Below are positions 1 to 13,240 of a stretch of 64,000 bases of DNA, one piece after another; position 1 is the first letter of the stretch; the number at the start of each line of letters is the position of its first letter. The position numbers were made by a program, and so were the translations under genes. Source of the DNA: Capsaspora owczarzaki ATCC 30864 (taxonomy: Eukaryota; Opisthokonta; Filasterea); assembly GCF_000151315.2 (NCBI RefSeq), contig NW_011887299.1, positions 84,386-148,385 of the forward strand. The letters run 5' to 3'. The notes beneath the pieces are model-generated. The model did no database searches. It saw nothing but the letters and a program-made list of their open reading frames with translations, and had not been told where the DNA came from.

Positions 1-1564
1 GTCCACATTTCCTCCATCAGTGAGCACTCCACTGAATAACTCACTCCCATGCAAAAGTCAATGTGAGATGCCTTACTTGAGCTCCTTCAATGTCATGTTC
101 ACTTTGAGTGCTTCAGCAATCGCCTGTGCTCCAACATCGCCAGTCTCATTGTTGTACAGACTATCCGTCCTTTGTCGTCAGTACGCTGCTGGATTATCCA
201 TTCAACAGCACAGATGTCATACTTGAGCCAAATCAGTCTCTTGTTCACTTTGAGTGCCTCGGCAATCGCCGTTGCTCCAACATCGCCAATCTGATTTTTA
301 TCCAGACTGTCCATCTCTTCCGTCAGTGAGTACTCTTATTGCTCTGTGCTGCATCACCCGCTCATAAGCACCAGTAGATGCGAAATGACTGACTTGAGCC
401 GAAACAGCGTCTTGTTCAATTTGAGTGCTTCAGCGATTGCGTACGCTCCAGCATCGCCAAGCTGGTTCTCTTCCAGACTGTTGATCTCTTCCGTGAGTGA
501 GTACTCTTATTGCTCTGTGCTGCATCGCCCGCTTACAGGCATCAGTCCAAAGAAGCTGCCTTACTAGAGCTCCTTCAGTGTCTTGTTCACTCTGAGTGCT
601 TCAGTGATGGCGTGCGCTCCAGCATCGCCAATCTGAGCGTTGCCCAGACTGTTCATCCCCTCCATCAGTGAGCACTCGTTTGAATCACCCAATCTCATGC
701 ACCGACAAGAGTGAGATGCCTTACAAGAGCAGCGTCAGCGTCGTGTTCTCTTTGAGAGCCTCAAAAATCGCCTGTACACCAGCATCGCCAATCTGTTTCT
801 CATTCAGACTGTTCCTCCCCTCTAGTAGTGAGTACTCTTATTGTTCTGCGCTGCATCACCCGTTCACGTGCATCAGTCAAAAGAAGCTGCCTTACAAGAG
901 CTTGTTCAGCGTCGTGTTCACTCTGAGTGCCTCAGCAATGGCTCGCGCTCCAGCATCGCCAATCTGATTCAGTTGCAGACTGTGCGTTCGTTGTCGTCAG
1001 TATACTGCTGCATTACCCACTCAACAGCTCAGATGCCATACTTGAGCCAAGACAGTGTCTTGTTCACTCTGAGTGCGTCAGCGATAGCCCGCGCTCCAGC
1101 ATCGCCAATCTGATTCTGGGACAGACTGTCCGTTCGTTGTCGTCAGTATACTGCTGCATTACCCACTCAACAGCTCAGATGCCATACTCGAGCCAAGACA
1201 GTGTCTTGTTCACGTTGAGTGCTTCAGCGATAGCCTGCCCTCCAACATCGCCAATCTGATTCTGCCACAGACTGTCCATCCCCTCCACCAGTGAGCACTC
1301 GTCTGAATCACCCATTCTCATGCACCGACAAGAGTGAGAGGCCTTACATGAGCTGCGTCAGCGTCGTGTTCACTTTGAGTGCCTCAGCAATCGCTTGCGC
1401 TCCCGCATCGTCAATCTGCTTCCCATTCAGCCTGTCCCTCCATTTCGTCAGTAACACGCCGTCGCGCTTTCTTTTCAATCAGCTCGAGCTTCCTCTTACC
1501 CGAGATATCTCGCATTCTTGACTTTGCCACACAACTCTCGCTGTCTATCAGTCATGCTTTGCAT
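1..1564 (-). CDS. Leucine-rich-repeat protein, one LRR per exon (5' part of gene)
   Basis: This is the 5' part of a gene that continues past the left edge. Exon 1 (1500-1564) starts with ATG at 1564 (a second in-frame ATG lies at 1555), encodes about 21 residues and ends in phase 2. Nine exons of exactly 84 nt follow: 1348-1431, 1188-1271, 1042-1125, 896-979, 725-808, 565-648, 394-477, 223-306 and 77-160. Each encodes one 28-residue repeat of the ribonuclease-inhibitor/NOD3 type, with the core NQIGDAGAxAIAEAL and KVNxTLxxL. Introns are 62-88 nt, all phase 2, with GTAAGG, GTATGG or GTCAGT donors and CAG/T acceptors. The next acceptor should fall just off the window. LRRs of this kind are protein-interaction scaffolds, found in NLR receptors among others. 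No nucleotide-binding domain precedes the repeats here, so the role is unknown. Confidence 0.85.
77..1431 (-). repeat. Tandem array of nine LRR exon-intron units
   Basis: The unit is an 84-nt exon plus a 62-88-nt intron, about 145-170 bp in all. Units are similar in their introns as well as their exons. The stretches around 984-1060 and 1130-1207 are almost identical across intron and exon, which points to recent duplication of whole units rather than conservation of coding sequence only. All introns are in the same phase, so a unit can be gained or lost without shifting the frame. Confidence 0.85.
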
Positions 1565-1570
1565 CTCCAC

Positions 1571-1621
1571 AAAACAGCTTAACAAACAAAACAGCTTAGC
1601 AAACAAAACAGCTTAACAAAC
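1571..1621. repeat. Three copies of a 17-bp tandem repeat
   Basis: Three adjacent 17-bp copies (1571-1587, 1588-1604, 1605-1621) differ at one base in the middle copy. The array lies directly upstream of the LRR gene start at 1564, in its promoter or 5' UTR, and ends where the candidate mobile element begins. Confidence 0.9.
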
Positions 1622-2234
1622 TGTGACGAACTAGGTGACACCGACGATGACAACTACCACGCATCAGTACGCCCCTCCTTGCCGACTCGTGGGCGCCCCC
1701 GCGTCCCTTAGCATCGTTTCGTGCTCCCAAGTTTTGCTCGCTGAAGCTTTTCACCACGCTTTTTGCCCATTCTTTGTTTTTCCTGTCTTCGGACCAGGTT
1801 TTCTTTTCCGTGTGGTGTTTTTTCTGACTGTTCAGTTGCTTGGGGTTTTTGTTTTTTTCGCCCCGTTCGGGGTTGGGTTTTAGCATGTTTCTTTCCCCCC
1901 AGCATTTTTTTTTTTTTTTTTTTTTTTTTTTTGTTCTCCCGTGCCTGCGCTTGCTTGCCAGTGCGTTGGACTTTTTGTTTTTGTTTTCTTTTTTTTTTTT
2001 TCTTTTTTTTTTTTTTTTGTATTGCATGATTGCATGATTGCATGATTGCATGTTTGCGGATGGAAGCTCGATCCCACCGGGGCTTTTAAAGTCCGGGGGG
2101 ATGTTACGAACTAGGCTCAGCCTAGTTAGGCTTCCCCTCATTCTTCACTATATTCTTAGTACACGATACTTCCGCATTCTATTCTCGCATACTTTAGTAG
2201 TGATACGGGTTATGTTCCGGGTAAGGTCGTAACA
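1622..2234. mobile_element. Candidate non-autonomous (LTR-like) insertion with 5-bp target duplication
   Basis: A 613-bp segment is flanked by direct repeats CAAAC (1617-1621 and 2235-2239). The left end reads TGTGACGAACTAGG. A near copy, TGTTACGAACTAGG, starts at 2102 just after a purine tract (GTCCGGGGGGA), as expected for the start of a 3' LTR. The right end is TCGTAACA, the inverse complement of TGTTACGA. The putative 3' LTR (2102-2234) has TG...CA ends and a perfect 7-bp palindrome (2111-2125). The interior holds two long T tracts (about 1905-1932 and 1989-2019) and four copies of an 8-bp repeat (2021-2052). No coding capacity is seen. The left LTR matches for only about 14 bp, so it is truncated or the element is of another class. 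Confidence 0.5.
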
Positions 2235-2336
2235 CAAACAAAGACTGTCACCTTCCCAAAAACAGACTCAAATGCCAAACTTTCTTGCATTCTTCAGATT
2301 AGAGCAAGGTGGACCTGTTGCCGATAATGGAGCTGT

Positions 2337-2384
2337 TGCATTGCTAATCGTGTTCAATCCCGCATCGCCAATATGATTGCTACG
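2337..2384 (-). pseudogene. Decayed LRR repeat fragment
   Basis: Minus-strand translation gives RSNHIGDAGLNTISNA, the core of the LRR unit used in the array at 77-1431, but the rest of the 84-nt exon is not recognisable and no flanking unit is present. It looks like a remnant of an older copy. The surrounding stretch from 2235 to 2587 holds nothing else that I can identify. Confidence 0.5.
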
Positions 2385-2587
2385 GCATTGGAAAACAACT
2401 GATGAAACGAAATTGTGTTTGAAGCCAAAAAACAAACAGGGAGACCGGCAAGCCAAAGCGACACCATCAACGATAACCAAAACAAAAAAAACAGCAACAA
2501 CAACGAGAACGACAACTGCAATGACGACAATAACAAAATGGTGAAAACATTGCTTTTGAAAACAAAAAAAAAAAATCCGCTTGAGCG

Positions 2588-5397
<2,810 letters not shown>

Positions 5398-5688
5398 TGC
5401 GAAAAAAAAAAAAAAGTGAAGACTGAGATTTGCTCAGAGTTACTTTCAAAAATCGCAAGTGGTCGTTTTGTTGGACTGCAGACACGCACTCGTTTGATCA
5501 AGACACGCAACTCGCTCGATGCTACGAGCGGACGCGGCAAACAAAACAAACCCGTGATCATCATTTCTTGCTTTGAAAACGAAACGACGCTCTGTGCAAA
5601 GCACAGGACACATCAATCTAACTCTCTTCATTGCAAAAAAGCCAAAAACTCAAGCTGCATTCAAGCAAACAACGACAAAGAGGCTGGT

Positions 5689-7349
5689 TCACTCCACGCT
5701 CATCCGCTCAGAATACCCGCCTGCCCCGTTTTGTGGCGTGTAAAGCGGCAACCCAGCTGCTCGGCGCTCTTTGATCCACTCTGTAAACTCGTCTAGTAGC
5801 ACAGGCCCTAGTTTTTTGGCAAGAGACAGCAGTCCTATGTCAGGGGATTGAAACCAAATACGCGAAAATGCAAGCCGAACAAAACTTACACGCTGCAGTT
5901 TCGTCGTAATTGGTCAGCTCTGGGTCCATCGAGTTCATAAAGTCATAGATGCTCATCCATTGATCCCGGTTGATGACCTTGCATGACGGGGTTTCCTAAC
6001 ACGACGACAACATCAGAACAATGGTTTGTTTCCAGGTTCTTATTCGCCTCTGACCTTGCTCCATCTTACATTGAGAAACTCGACAAAAGAGTCAATGGCA
6101 GGCAGCTGCTCGGCCAGCAGAAGGTGCAACAGAGCCGCGGCAACCGGGGTCTGCAGACTCTTTTGGCCGTCGCTTCGAGCAAACTGAAACGTAAACTTGT
6201 ACAACTCGCGGAACCGGCCTGGAGTCATGCTGTCAGCGACGAGTGCCGGTAGCGCACGCTTGAGTTTGGCGTTCGAGTCGCATCTGCACGATTGCGCATG
6301 TCAGAAACAGGCGAGAAAAGGAATAAAAAAAAAAACGACGTGGAAGCACAAAAATGCATGACACATACTGAATGCTCTTCATGCCAGTCACCCACTCGGA
6401 CGACGAAAAGTAACCCATGGAAGCAGCTTCCAGCGTCCAAGCAATGACCAGTACCGCCAGCTACGTTTGTAGAAAGTTGTCAGAATTCACATCCAAAAAG
6501 CGTCAATCCGCACTGCCAAACTCACCGAGTCTGCGGCCAGCTCCATGTCGGCGCAAAACTGTTCAACTCCTCCGGGTCCCATCTTTCCTGATTCATCGGG
6601 ATCGATCGCTGCAGAAGCACACACACGTCAAAACCGCAAACAAAGTGAGCAAGTCGCTTGGTGCGAGCGCGCACACACACATTCACAACCGGGGTCCGTA
6701 CACATGTAATGCTCAAACCAAGCGGTGCAAGTAGCTTCCGAGAATGGTGCATCCTGTTGGATTTCCAATGCAGACAGGAGGTGAGCAGCAATCCAAGCAA
6801 AAGCTTGCAATTCGAAACAAGTAAGGCTCTTACATCGTCCACTCGTCTACCACGATTCGATTCGATGGTCAATTGAGATGCCGTTTGTCAAAGCAAAACC
6901 AGCAGAACAAAGAAAACAACGCAGAAAAACGTCAACTCTCAGAAGCGCGGTCTCAGCAGTGTGTTTTCCCGCCAAAATTGTTCCCTTCTCCAATCCAAAA
7001 TCCACGCTCGGGGACAACCTTCCAACAACGCAGACGAACAAACATACGACTTCTTGCGCGATGCAGCAGCAGCAGCAGCAGCAGTGGCTCGCGGCTGTTG
7101 AGCTCGGCGACCAGGTCGGGCTCCTGCGGCGGCACCATTCGCGCGGCGCTTGCGTCCACGCCCATGGCCCTGGACGCTCTCCTCGTCGTCGTCGTCGTCG
7201 TGGTCGTCGCCATGACCATCATCATCGCCATAATCACCATTCTCGTGATGGCCGTGGGCATACAGATGCAGGTTTGCCAGTGCGGCCGTCTCCTCGCCGG
7301 CCTGTGCGCTGGTCTGTGCCTTGACTCGCGTCGACCGTCTTGGCGGCAT
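5689..7349 (-). CDS. DCN1-like cullin neddylation factor (DCUN1D4/5 type)
   Basis: Eight exons keep phase throughout: 7048-7349, 6834-6846 (13 nt), 6702-6753, 6526-6608, 6369-6460, 6070-6283, 5890-5995 and 5689-5807; about 326 residues. The first 100 residues are low complexity: an Asp/His-rich stretch, a basic stretch and a run of alanines. The rest is a DCUN1 (PONY) domain close to the DCUN1D4/5 subgroup: TAWFEHYM, KMGPGGVEQFC, FSSSEWVTGMKSIQCD, YKFTFQFAR, NRDQWMSIYDF and AWPVLLDEFTEW. The family helps transfer NEDD8 from UBC12 to cullins and so activates CRL ubiquitin ligases. It lies 290 bp upstream of the CaMK start on the same strand and is divergent from the carrier gene at 7872. Confidence 0.9.
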
Positions 7350-7871
7350 TGATCAAGCTTGGCTGCGTTTCAAGGATGAGTCTAATTGTGATGTAACTGT
7401 TGGGCTTGTTGTATGCTGATCACTGCTGCGTGATGACGAGCAAAATGGGAAGGAAGCTGTGTAGTTGGCGACTGAGCCAGAATGCAACAATGCCAAAGTC
7501 AAGTTGAATGACCAAAGACAAAAGGTGCAAAGGCGAACAAGTTCACATAGGTGACTCGAGTATTGGAAGCGAAGTGAAGGAACGATGGGAGGAGTGCTTG
7601 CGGGAGATCAAGATGGAGCCGCGTTCAGAGTCATTTTGTGAGGGAATTCATGGTACTGTGTGTGTTCAAAGTGCATGGTATTCATGTGGTAACATCCATC
7701 CAAACGCCTTGATCTCTTCGCTTGAAATGTGTCCAGTCCAACAGCCACAAAACACCTCAGTCCAGTTTTTGTTTGGTTTTCGTTTGGTTTTCAAGCCAGT
7801 TGACCCGCTTTGGGATCACTACACCTCCAAATCACAACAACGCGCACACATACACACACTATAAATCACCA
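7350..7871. promoter_or_regulatory. Divergent intergenic region (DCUN1 / mitochondrial carrier)
   Basis: This 522-bp gap separates two start codons facing away from each other, so it must hold both promoters and 5' UTRs. I see no convincing ORF, TATA box or repeat in it. Confidence 0.6.
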
Positions 7872-9814
7872 ATGGATCGCTTTGTCACTGGTGGCGCTGC
7901 CGGCATGCTCGCAACCTGCGTCGTTCAGGTGAGGCTTTTCCGCTCGTTCTTTCCTCCTGTTGAATCTGTTGAATGAAGTCGGCGGGGGTTGCGCTGTCGT
8001 TGAGCACTGTGTTTCCAACGCATCCAAATTTCCTTTCCACCACAAAACCCGACCTCTTTGCATGTATTTTTTCGTTTGCGAATGTTGACAATCCTACTTT
8101 TGGCGATTTCCTCCTCCTCGCTTTATTTCCTTCTCCTTCCCCCCTCCCCCAACACCTCGCCTCCTTCCCGCTTTTACACATGCAAGTGCTCCCTTCATTC
8201 CGCGTGTTCCCCCCTCAGTTGTGAGCCTTTTGATTTTCCCCTCTCGCTCGTTCTATTTCCTGGCGTGATGTTTCTTTTCACGTTCTTTTGCGAATTGTGG
8301 TCTTCACGTTTTTGAGTATTTTTAGTTTTTTTGTTGTTGTTTTGTTTGGCTTTTTGATGTTCAATTTGGTTCAAATTTCATTGATTGATTCATGCATTGG
8401 TTGAAAATGCGTTCAAAACGTGTTTGACTTGCTCGCGTTGAATCTGTTGAGAGAGTTGAAGACAGACGAGACAAAAACCACGACCGCAAAACCAAACTCG
8501 AGACAAAAACCACGACCGCAAAACCAAACTCACCAAAAACACCTCGTTTGCTCTACAATTCTAAATTCTGGCAGCCACTCGACTTGATCAAGACGCGATT
8601 GCAGCTCGCCACAAAGAGCACTGAGGCTGCAACTGCGACGTTTGCAAAGCCGCCAGCCATCAACCCAGTCGTCCCGGGCAAGCCAAATTTCGTCAATGTG
8701 ACATCGGCCGTCTTGCGCAACGAAGGCGTCCTTGCATTGTACTCTGGGTGAGTCATGCAGTTTGCATCCGTGCCATGCCAATGCTATGCTTTGCTGCCAT
8801 GCAGTTCATTCAGCTTGGTGTCTGAGAAGATCCGAGACATTGGCGTTCATGTTCTCATTTTGGTCTTCCTTTTGGTCTTCCGTTTGATTTTTTTCCTCCT
8901 TCTTCCTTCCTTTCACTCGCTGTGGACCTCGCACCAATCCATCAAACACACAACAACCTGCCATGACGCACTTTCTTCCTTGACCTCTTCCACTCGAACA
9001 AACAGCCTTTCTGCAGCCTTGTTCCGCCAGCTGACTTACACCTCGTCGCGCCTGGGCGTTTACTCGGTCGTGAATGAGAAGCTGCAGCAGCGAGCCAAGC
9101 AACATGCTGCCGCAACGGGCGCCACCAAGTCCGCCGTCCCGTTCTATCAGCTCGTCGGGGCCGGCATGTTTGCTGGTGCCGTCGGTGCGGTTGTTGGCAC
9201 GCCGGCCGAGGTTGCGCTGGTGCGCATGACCTCCGATGGCCGACTGCCTGTCGCACAGCGCCGCAACTACAAGAATGTCTTGCATGCCCTTGTGCGCATT
9301 GTCCGCGAGGAGGGCGTCTTGACCCTCTGGCGCGGATGCGGCCCGACCGTTTCGCGCGCCATGCTCCTGAACGCGGCCCAGCTCTCCACCTACTCGTTCT
9401 CCAAGGACCTTCTGCTGCGATCCGGCCACTTTTCCGATAACGTCTACTGCCACATGGCTGCATCCTTGAGTGCTGGTTTCTTTGCCACTGCCGTCTCTCT
9501 CCCCGCCGACATTGCCAAGACGCGCATCCAGGACATGAAGGCTGGCGAGTACAAAAACTCGGTCGACTGTCTCCTCAAGCTCGTTCGCAAGGATGGCATC
9601 ATGAGTCCCTGGCGCGGATTCAACGTGTTCTTTGCCCGCATTGGTGAGCAGAAGAGGATCCTGCTGAGCGTGAATGTTTTGATTGTTTTCGAGTTGGTGA
9701 ATTTGCACTCACTTGCGTTTTGTTTTGTTGTCTCGAACTGGTTCTCTAGGCTCGCACACGGTGCTGACATTCATTCTTCTCGAGCAAATCACTCAGTTGG
9801 TCAAGAAGATGTAA
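7872..9814 (+). CDS. SLC25A11: Mitochondrial 2-oxoglutarate/malate carrier (SLC25A11-like)
   Basis: Four exons, 7872-7928, 8575-8747, 9006-9643 and 9750-9814, give 310 residues, the usual carrier length. The three carrier signatures are present: QPLDLIKTR, TPAEVALVR and LPADIAKTR. Segments typical of the oxoglutarate/malate branch are LFRQLTYTSSRLGVYS, TSDGRLPVAQRRNYKNV, LTLWRGCGPTVSRAM, FSDNVYCH and SHTVLTFILLEQ. Members exchange 2-oxoglutarate for malate across the inner mitochondrial membrane in the malate-aspartate shuttle. The first intron (646 nt) splits the gene right after the first 19 codons. The gene is convergent with the PIGG gene, whose stop lies about 85 bp away. Confidence 0.92.
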
Positions 9815-9899
9815 TAGCAAGGAGCATCGGGGCAGGGAAAACCGCATGTTTCGTGTACATAAATGTAAAATACAAGATTTAGAACGATAAATCGCCCTT

Positions 9900-12800
9900 T
9901 CAATCGTGGCATGAATCAACCACAAGATGCACAACGACCAGCACAAGATGGGCCACAGAAAGCGCCACCACATACACCACTTTTGGCGCAAACACACTCC
10001 AAATGAAGAGGTGGTGACGTTGAAGAAGAACAGAGGTCACACTCGCGCAGACGTGCAGGGCGTGGAAGACCATCACGCAGTGGATGGTAGATCTGCGAGA
10101 GTCGGTCGAGCGGGCACTCGCCAGAGCCAATAGCACGGAAATCATCATCGGACCGAAGGTGCTTGCAAACAACGCCAGCCCAGGTCCCACCAGGCTGTCA
10201 GTGTCAAAGCCAATGCTGGAGCGCGCAACATCCAATGTGCCGATGGCGTTCGAATTGCCACACGCATAGTAGAACGCATACCCAAGCACGACATGTCCAA
10301 TGCATCGAGTCATGCTGTCCTTCACCTGATGGAGAGCGAGGAGCAACGCGAGAAAGCATGCAATCACAATCAGGTTGGCTGGTCGTTGGTGCAGAACGAG
10401 CATGTGCGTGAGAAACTCGGCACTAATCTCATACAATATGGCACACTTGTTGGGACTGCTCGTCGATTGCGCGCGAGCTGGCAGCAGCAGGCTCCCCAAC
10501 ACCAGTCCAACTGACTTGACGCAAGCCAACAGCCGGAGCTTGTGGATGGTCCCGGACACGTGCTGGGGAGCAAATGCCTGGATCAAGATCAGCCCAAAAA
10601 TGCCCACAGTCGTCACCCAGTGTGACAGATGGTGAAGCCTCGTCGAAATCCCTCTGAGATTTAAAAGTCGCCACATCACTGTGACAAGGAGCAATCCTGC
10701 GACAACCTGACTGCAGAGAAGCACAGGCCAATTTTGGGGATTGTGCAGCTCGCTTGCTAGGTCTGGCACTTGCAACCACTTGACGCCAGTCTGGTTGATG
10801 CTTCGGCCAATCTTGAGCAGGGCCATCGCAAAGGCTAGCCGGACGATCGAAATTCTAGAATTGGATCGACCGAGCAGAACGAGGAGAATGCCGGCGAGCC
10901 AGTACCATGTTTGATGCTCTTCCTCGATAAATGAACTCGAAAAGAGGCTGAGGGCATGTGCTGCAAGAAGGTGTGACGCACAACTGCGAATCCAGCCCTG
11001 GTCTGCTGGGAATGGGTCTGCTGGAGGCACCACAAAGGCCAGCCTTTCAAAGACGACTGCAGCTGCAAACAAGCTTGCCGGCACCCACAGCGACGCGTGG
11101 AAGGAGAACGCTGCGATTTGCTGAACGGAGAGCTCCGGGAAACACTCGGCCAACACGGCAAGAACTGGGAGTGCTGCAATCACCTTCCAGAGCAGCGGCG
11201 CACTAGAAATGGAACGAATCGATGCCAGTGCAACAACACTGATCGTCAAGCAAGCCATGGCAAGATTCGGAAGGTTGGATTGTCGCGACTCAGCGGCCAA
11301 GGCATCAGAAGCATCGCGTGCCAAGAATCTCAGAGCTTGCAGTGTGCATTCACAAGACTTTAATGAAAGGAGATCGTCCTGGGTTGGAATGCCGTAAAGT
11401 TCACGCCTGGCAGAATCGAGCAGAGAGGTGCTGTTGGAAAAGTGCGTGGAGCAGTCTGAATTCCAGTCCTCATTCTGCAGGGCCAGGTCAATATCCTTCG
11501 CAGTGCGGCCAAGGGAGACATAAAGCTGGCGTAGAATACTTATTTGACCGCGAATGAGACGCCGTAGCCTTGGCCGGAGATCAGAGGTGAAACACAACTC
11601 CCGATCCGAGTACTGTCCGCCCAACAACACCGACTCGATCAGAACACCGACGTTGCCGGATGGTACAGGAAGGCCCACGGCCAGCGAGACCGTCGCGGCA
11701 ATGTCAATCTGGCGAATGTGCTGGCGCTGATCGTTGGTGAAGGAAACTCCGCGCCATCTCGCAGCTTCTTCCAAGTTGCCCTGATTAGCTTGCAGCCCAG
11801 ATCCTAAAAAGATGGCGGCCGTTTCTGTCTCCAGCGATGAGGAGCCTCCATGGTTCCCTCGCTCATTGGTGCCATGGTCACCGCACACGACCAGCAATGT
11901 TCGCGTGTTTTGTCGTGCATCCTCTCCCAGCAGTAGTTGGTGCAGGTCAAACAGCATGTCGTCTATTTCATCGAGCTTCGGGCCAAGCGTTGGGCTCGAT
12001 GGCCCCTCGGCGTGGCAGATGTGGTCTACGCCGAGAAAGTGCAGCACAATGCAGCGCCAGCCGTCGTCCGAAAACGCCGATGCCGACGCGGGTACTTGGG
12101 TATTTCGCTGAATGTTGTGTGCATCTAGACTCGAATGCCCTGTATCGTACAGACCCAGCACCGCAGGCACGATGTGTCGAGTCACATTTTGGTCCACCTC
12201 CACAAAATCGTGCACAACAAACGAGGTTGTCCCGTCGTGCAGGCGAAAGTGCCGCGGGTACAGCCGAAGCCACGTGTCGTCTCCAAAAAAGTAGGCCTTT
12301 CTGCCAGCCTCCACCAGCGCATCCACCCAGCTGGCAGGCAGCGGCGGGAGGAGCTTGGCAGATTCGAGCGTTGGCATTGTCGCTTGTTGCTCCAATCCGT
12401 TGCTCGTCGACAGCGACCCGCCAAAATTAAACGCGAGATCCAGAAATCCAGGGATGCTGCCTGTTGTTAGCGCCTTGATGCGCGGCAGCGTGACTGTCGG
12501 CGTCTGTGCATGGGCAACGAACGGCAGCGACCGGTTGGAGGACTGGATGAGTTGACGGAATCGAGCATGATTGGCCCGCCCAGGCTCCCAACGAGCACTG
12601 GATGCGTCACTTGAGCTCCCTGCGTGGTCGGTTGGCTCGCCAGCTTGAGGCAAACGGCGGTACGGCAGCATAAAGTCGGCGCGCAGTGCGTCAATCACGA
12701 CAAAGACCATCCGATCGAACGCCGCAGGACGGTCGCCGCCATCCCAGTTCATGCAGTCTGGCTCGTCGTCAGCACAGCGCAGGGTCGGGTGGGCGAACGG

Positions 12801-12995
12801 ATCGGCAGACCAGCGGCCTGCTGGCGACGGCGATGGCAGCTGGAACAAGCCGGTCGCAAACAGAGTCATCCCGAGCGCCAGCAACGCAGCGCGCACTAGC
12901 AGCTGAGCTTTGCTCGGGATGAATGCATGAGATGGATTGCGCGGCGGATGGGACGCGCCGGAGCGGAGCAGCCGCATCGAAGCAATCTCAGCCAT
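9900..12995 (-). CDS. PIGG: GPI ethanolamine phosphate transferase 2 (PIGG/GPI7/LAS21 type)
   Basis: A single exon encodes 1031 residues, in sharp contrast to its intron-rich neighbours. A hydrophobic signal-anchor lies near residues 30-50, followed by a lumenal alkaline-phosphatase-superfamily domain with the metal-ligand motifs VVIDALRADF, GDDTWLRLYP, HFLGVDHICH and CGDHGTNERGNHGG. The stretch TLPRIKALTTGSIPGFLD contains the region of the catalytic threonine. The C-terminal half (from about residue 560) is a series of membrane segments. HDGTTSFVVHDF and VDQNVTRH favour the GPI7/PIGG branch over PIGO. The family adds ethanolamine phosphate to the second mannose of the GPI anchor in the ER. 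Confidence 0.88.
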   Translation of the reverse strand: MAEIASMRLLRSGASHPPRNPSHAFIPSKAQLLVRAALLALGMTLFATGLFQLPSPSPAGRWSADPFAHPTLRCADDEPDCMNWDGGDRPAAFDRMVFVVIDALRADFMLPYRRLPQAGEPTDHAGSSSDASSARWEPGRANHARFRQLIQSSNRSLPFVAHAQTPTVTLPRIKALTTGSIPGFLDLAFNFGGSLSTSNGLEQQATMPTLESAKLLPPLPASWVDALVEAGRKAYFFGDDTWLRLYPRHFRLHDGTTSFVVHDFVEVDQNVTRHIVPAVLGLYDTGHSSLDAHNIQRNTQVPASASAFSDDGWRCIVLHFLGVDHICHAEGPSSPTLGPKLDEIDDMLFDLHQLLLGEDARQNTRTLLVVCGDHGTNERGNHGGSSSLETETAAIFLGSGLQANQGNLEEAARWRGVSFTNDQRQHIRQIDIAATVSLAVGLPVPSGNVGVLIESVLLGGQYSDRELCFTSDLRPRLRRLIRGQISILRQLYVSLGRTAKDIDLALQNEDWNSDCSTHFSNSTSLLDSARRELYGIPTQDDLLSLKSCECTLQALRFLARDASDALAAESRQSNLPNLAMACLTISVVALASIRSISSAPLLWKVIAALPVLAVLAECFPELSVQQIAAFSFHASLWVPASLFAAAVVFERLAFVVPPADPFPADQGWIRSCASHLLAAHALSLFSSSFIEEEHQTWYWLAGILLVLLGRSNSRISIVRLAFAMALLKIGRSINQTGVKWLQVPDLASELHNPQNWPVLLCSQVVAGLLLVTVMWRLLNLRGISTRLHHLSHWVTTVGIFGLILIQAFAPQHVSGTIHKLRLLACVKSVGLVLGSLLLPARAQSTSSPNKCAILYEISAEFLTHMLVLHQRPANLIVIACFLALLLALHQVKDSMTRCIGHVVLGYAFYYACGNSNAIGTLDVARSSIGFDTDSLVGPGLALFASTFGPMMISVLLALASARSTDSRRSTIHCVMVFHALHVCASVTSVLLQRHHLFIWSVFAPKVVYVVALSVAHLVLVVVHLVVDSCHD

Positions 12996-13240
12996 TGTTT
13001 CTCAGCATCCAAGATCAGGCAAGGTCAAATTTGGAGGTCCCAATCTGCCAGATCTGGAAGAGAAAGGACTGAACAGCATGAGTGCAACAAGCATGCAAAA
13101 CCCGATTGAATGCATTTGAATGAGAGACGACTCAAACAACAACAAATCCCAAAAACAAAACACATTCAATACTCAATCGTACAGAAACAGATCTACAGCA
13201 ATACAACAAACACACTTTCAAACACGCGCACAATCATGAT

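Noticed and set aside
2053-2100. tRNA-like B box (AGCTCGATCCC) suggesting a SINE
   Set aside because: There is no matching A box, no cloverleaf can be drawn, and the LTR-like ends explain the segment better.
1596-2141. Minus-strand open frame of 181 codons, Lys/Asn-rich
   Set aside because: It is produced by the long T tracts of the candidate mobile element and has no domain-like sequence.
8806-9708. Minus-strand open frame of 300 codons
   Set aside because: It overlaps the SLC25A11-like exons on the other strand, where the carrier motifs are unambiguous.
9900-12995. Assignment as PIGO (GPI transferase 3)
   Set aside because: HDGTTSFVVHDF and VDQNVTRH match the GPI7/PIGG pattern better than PIGO.
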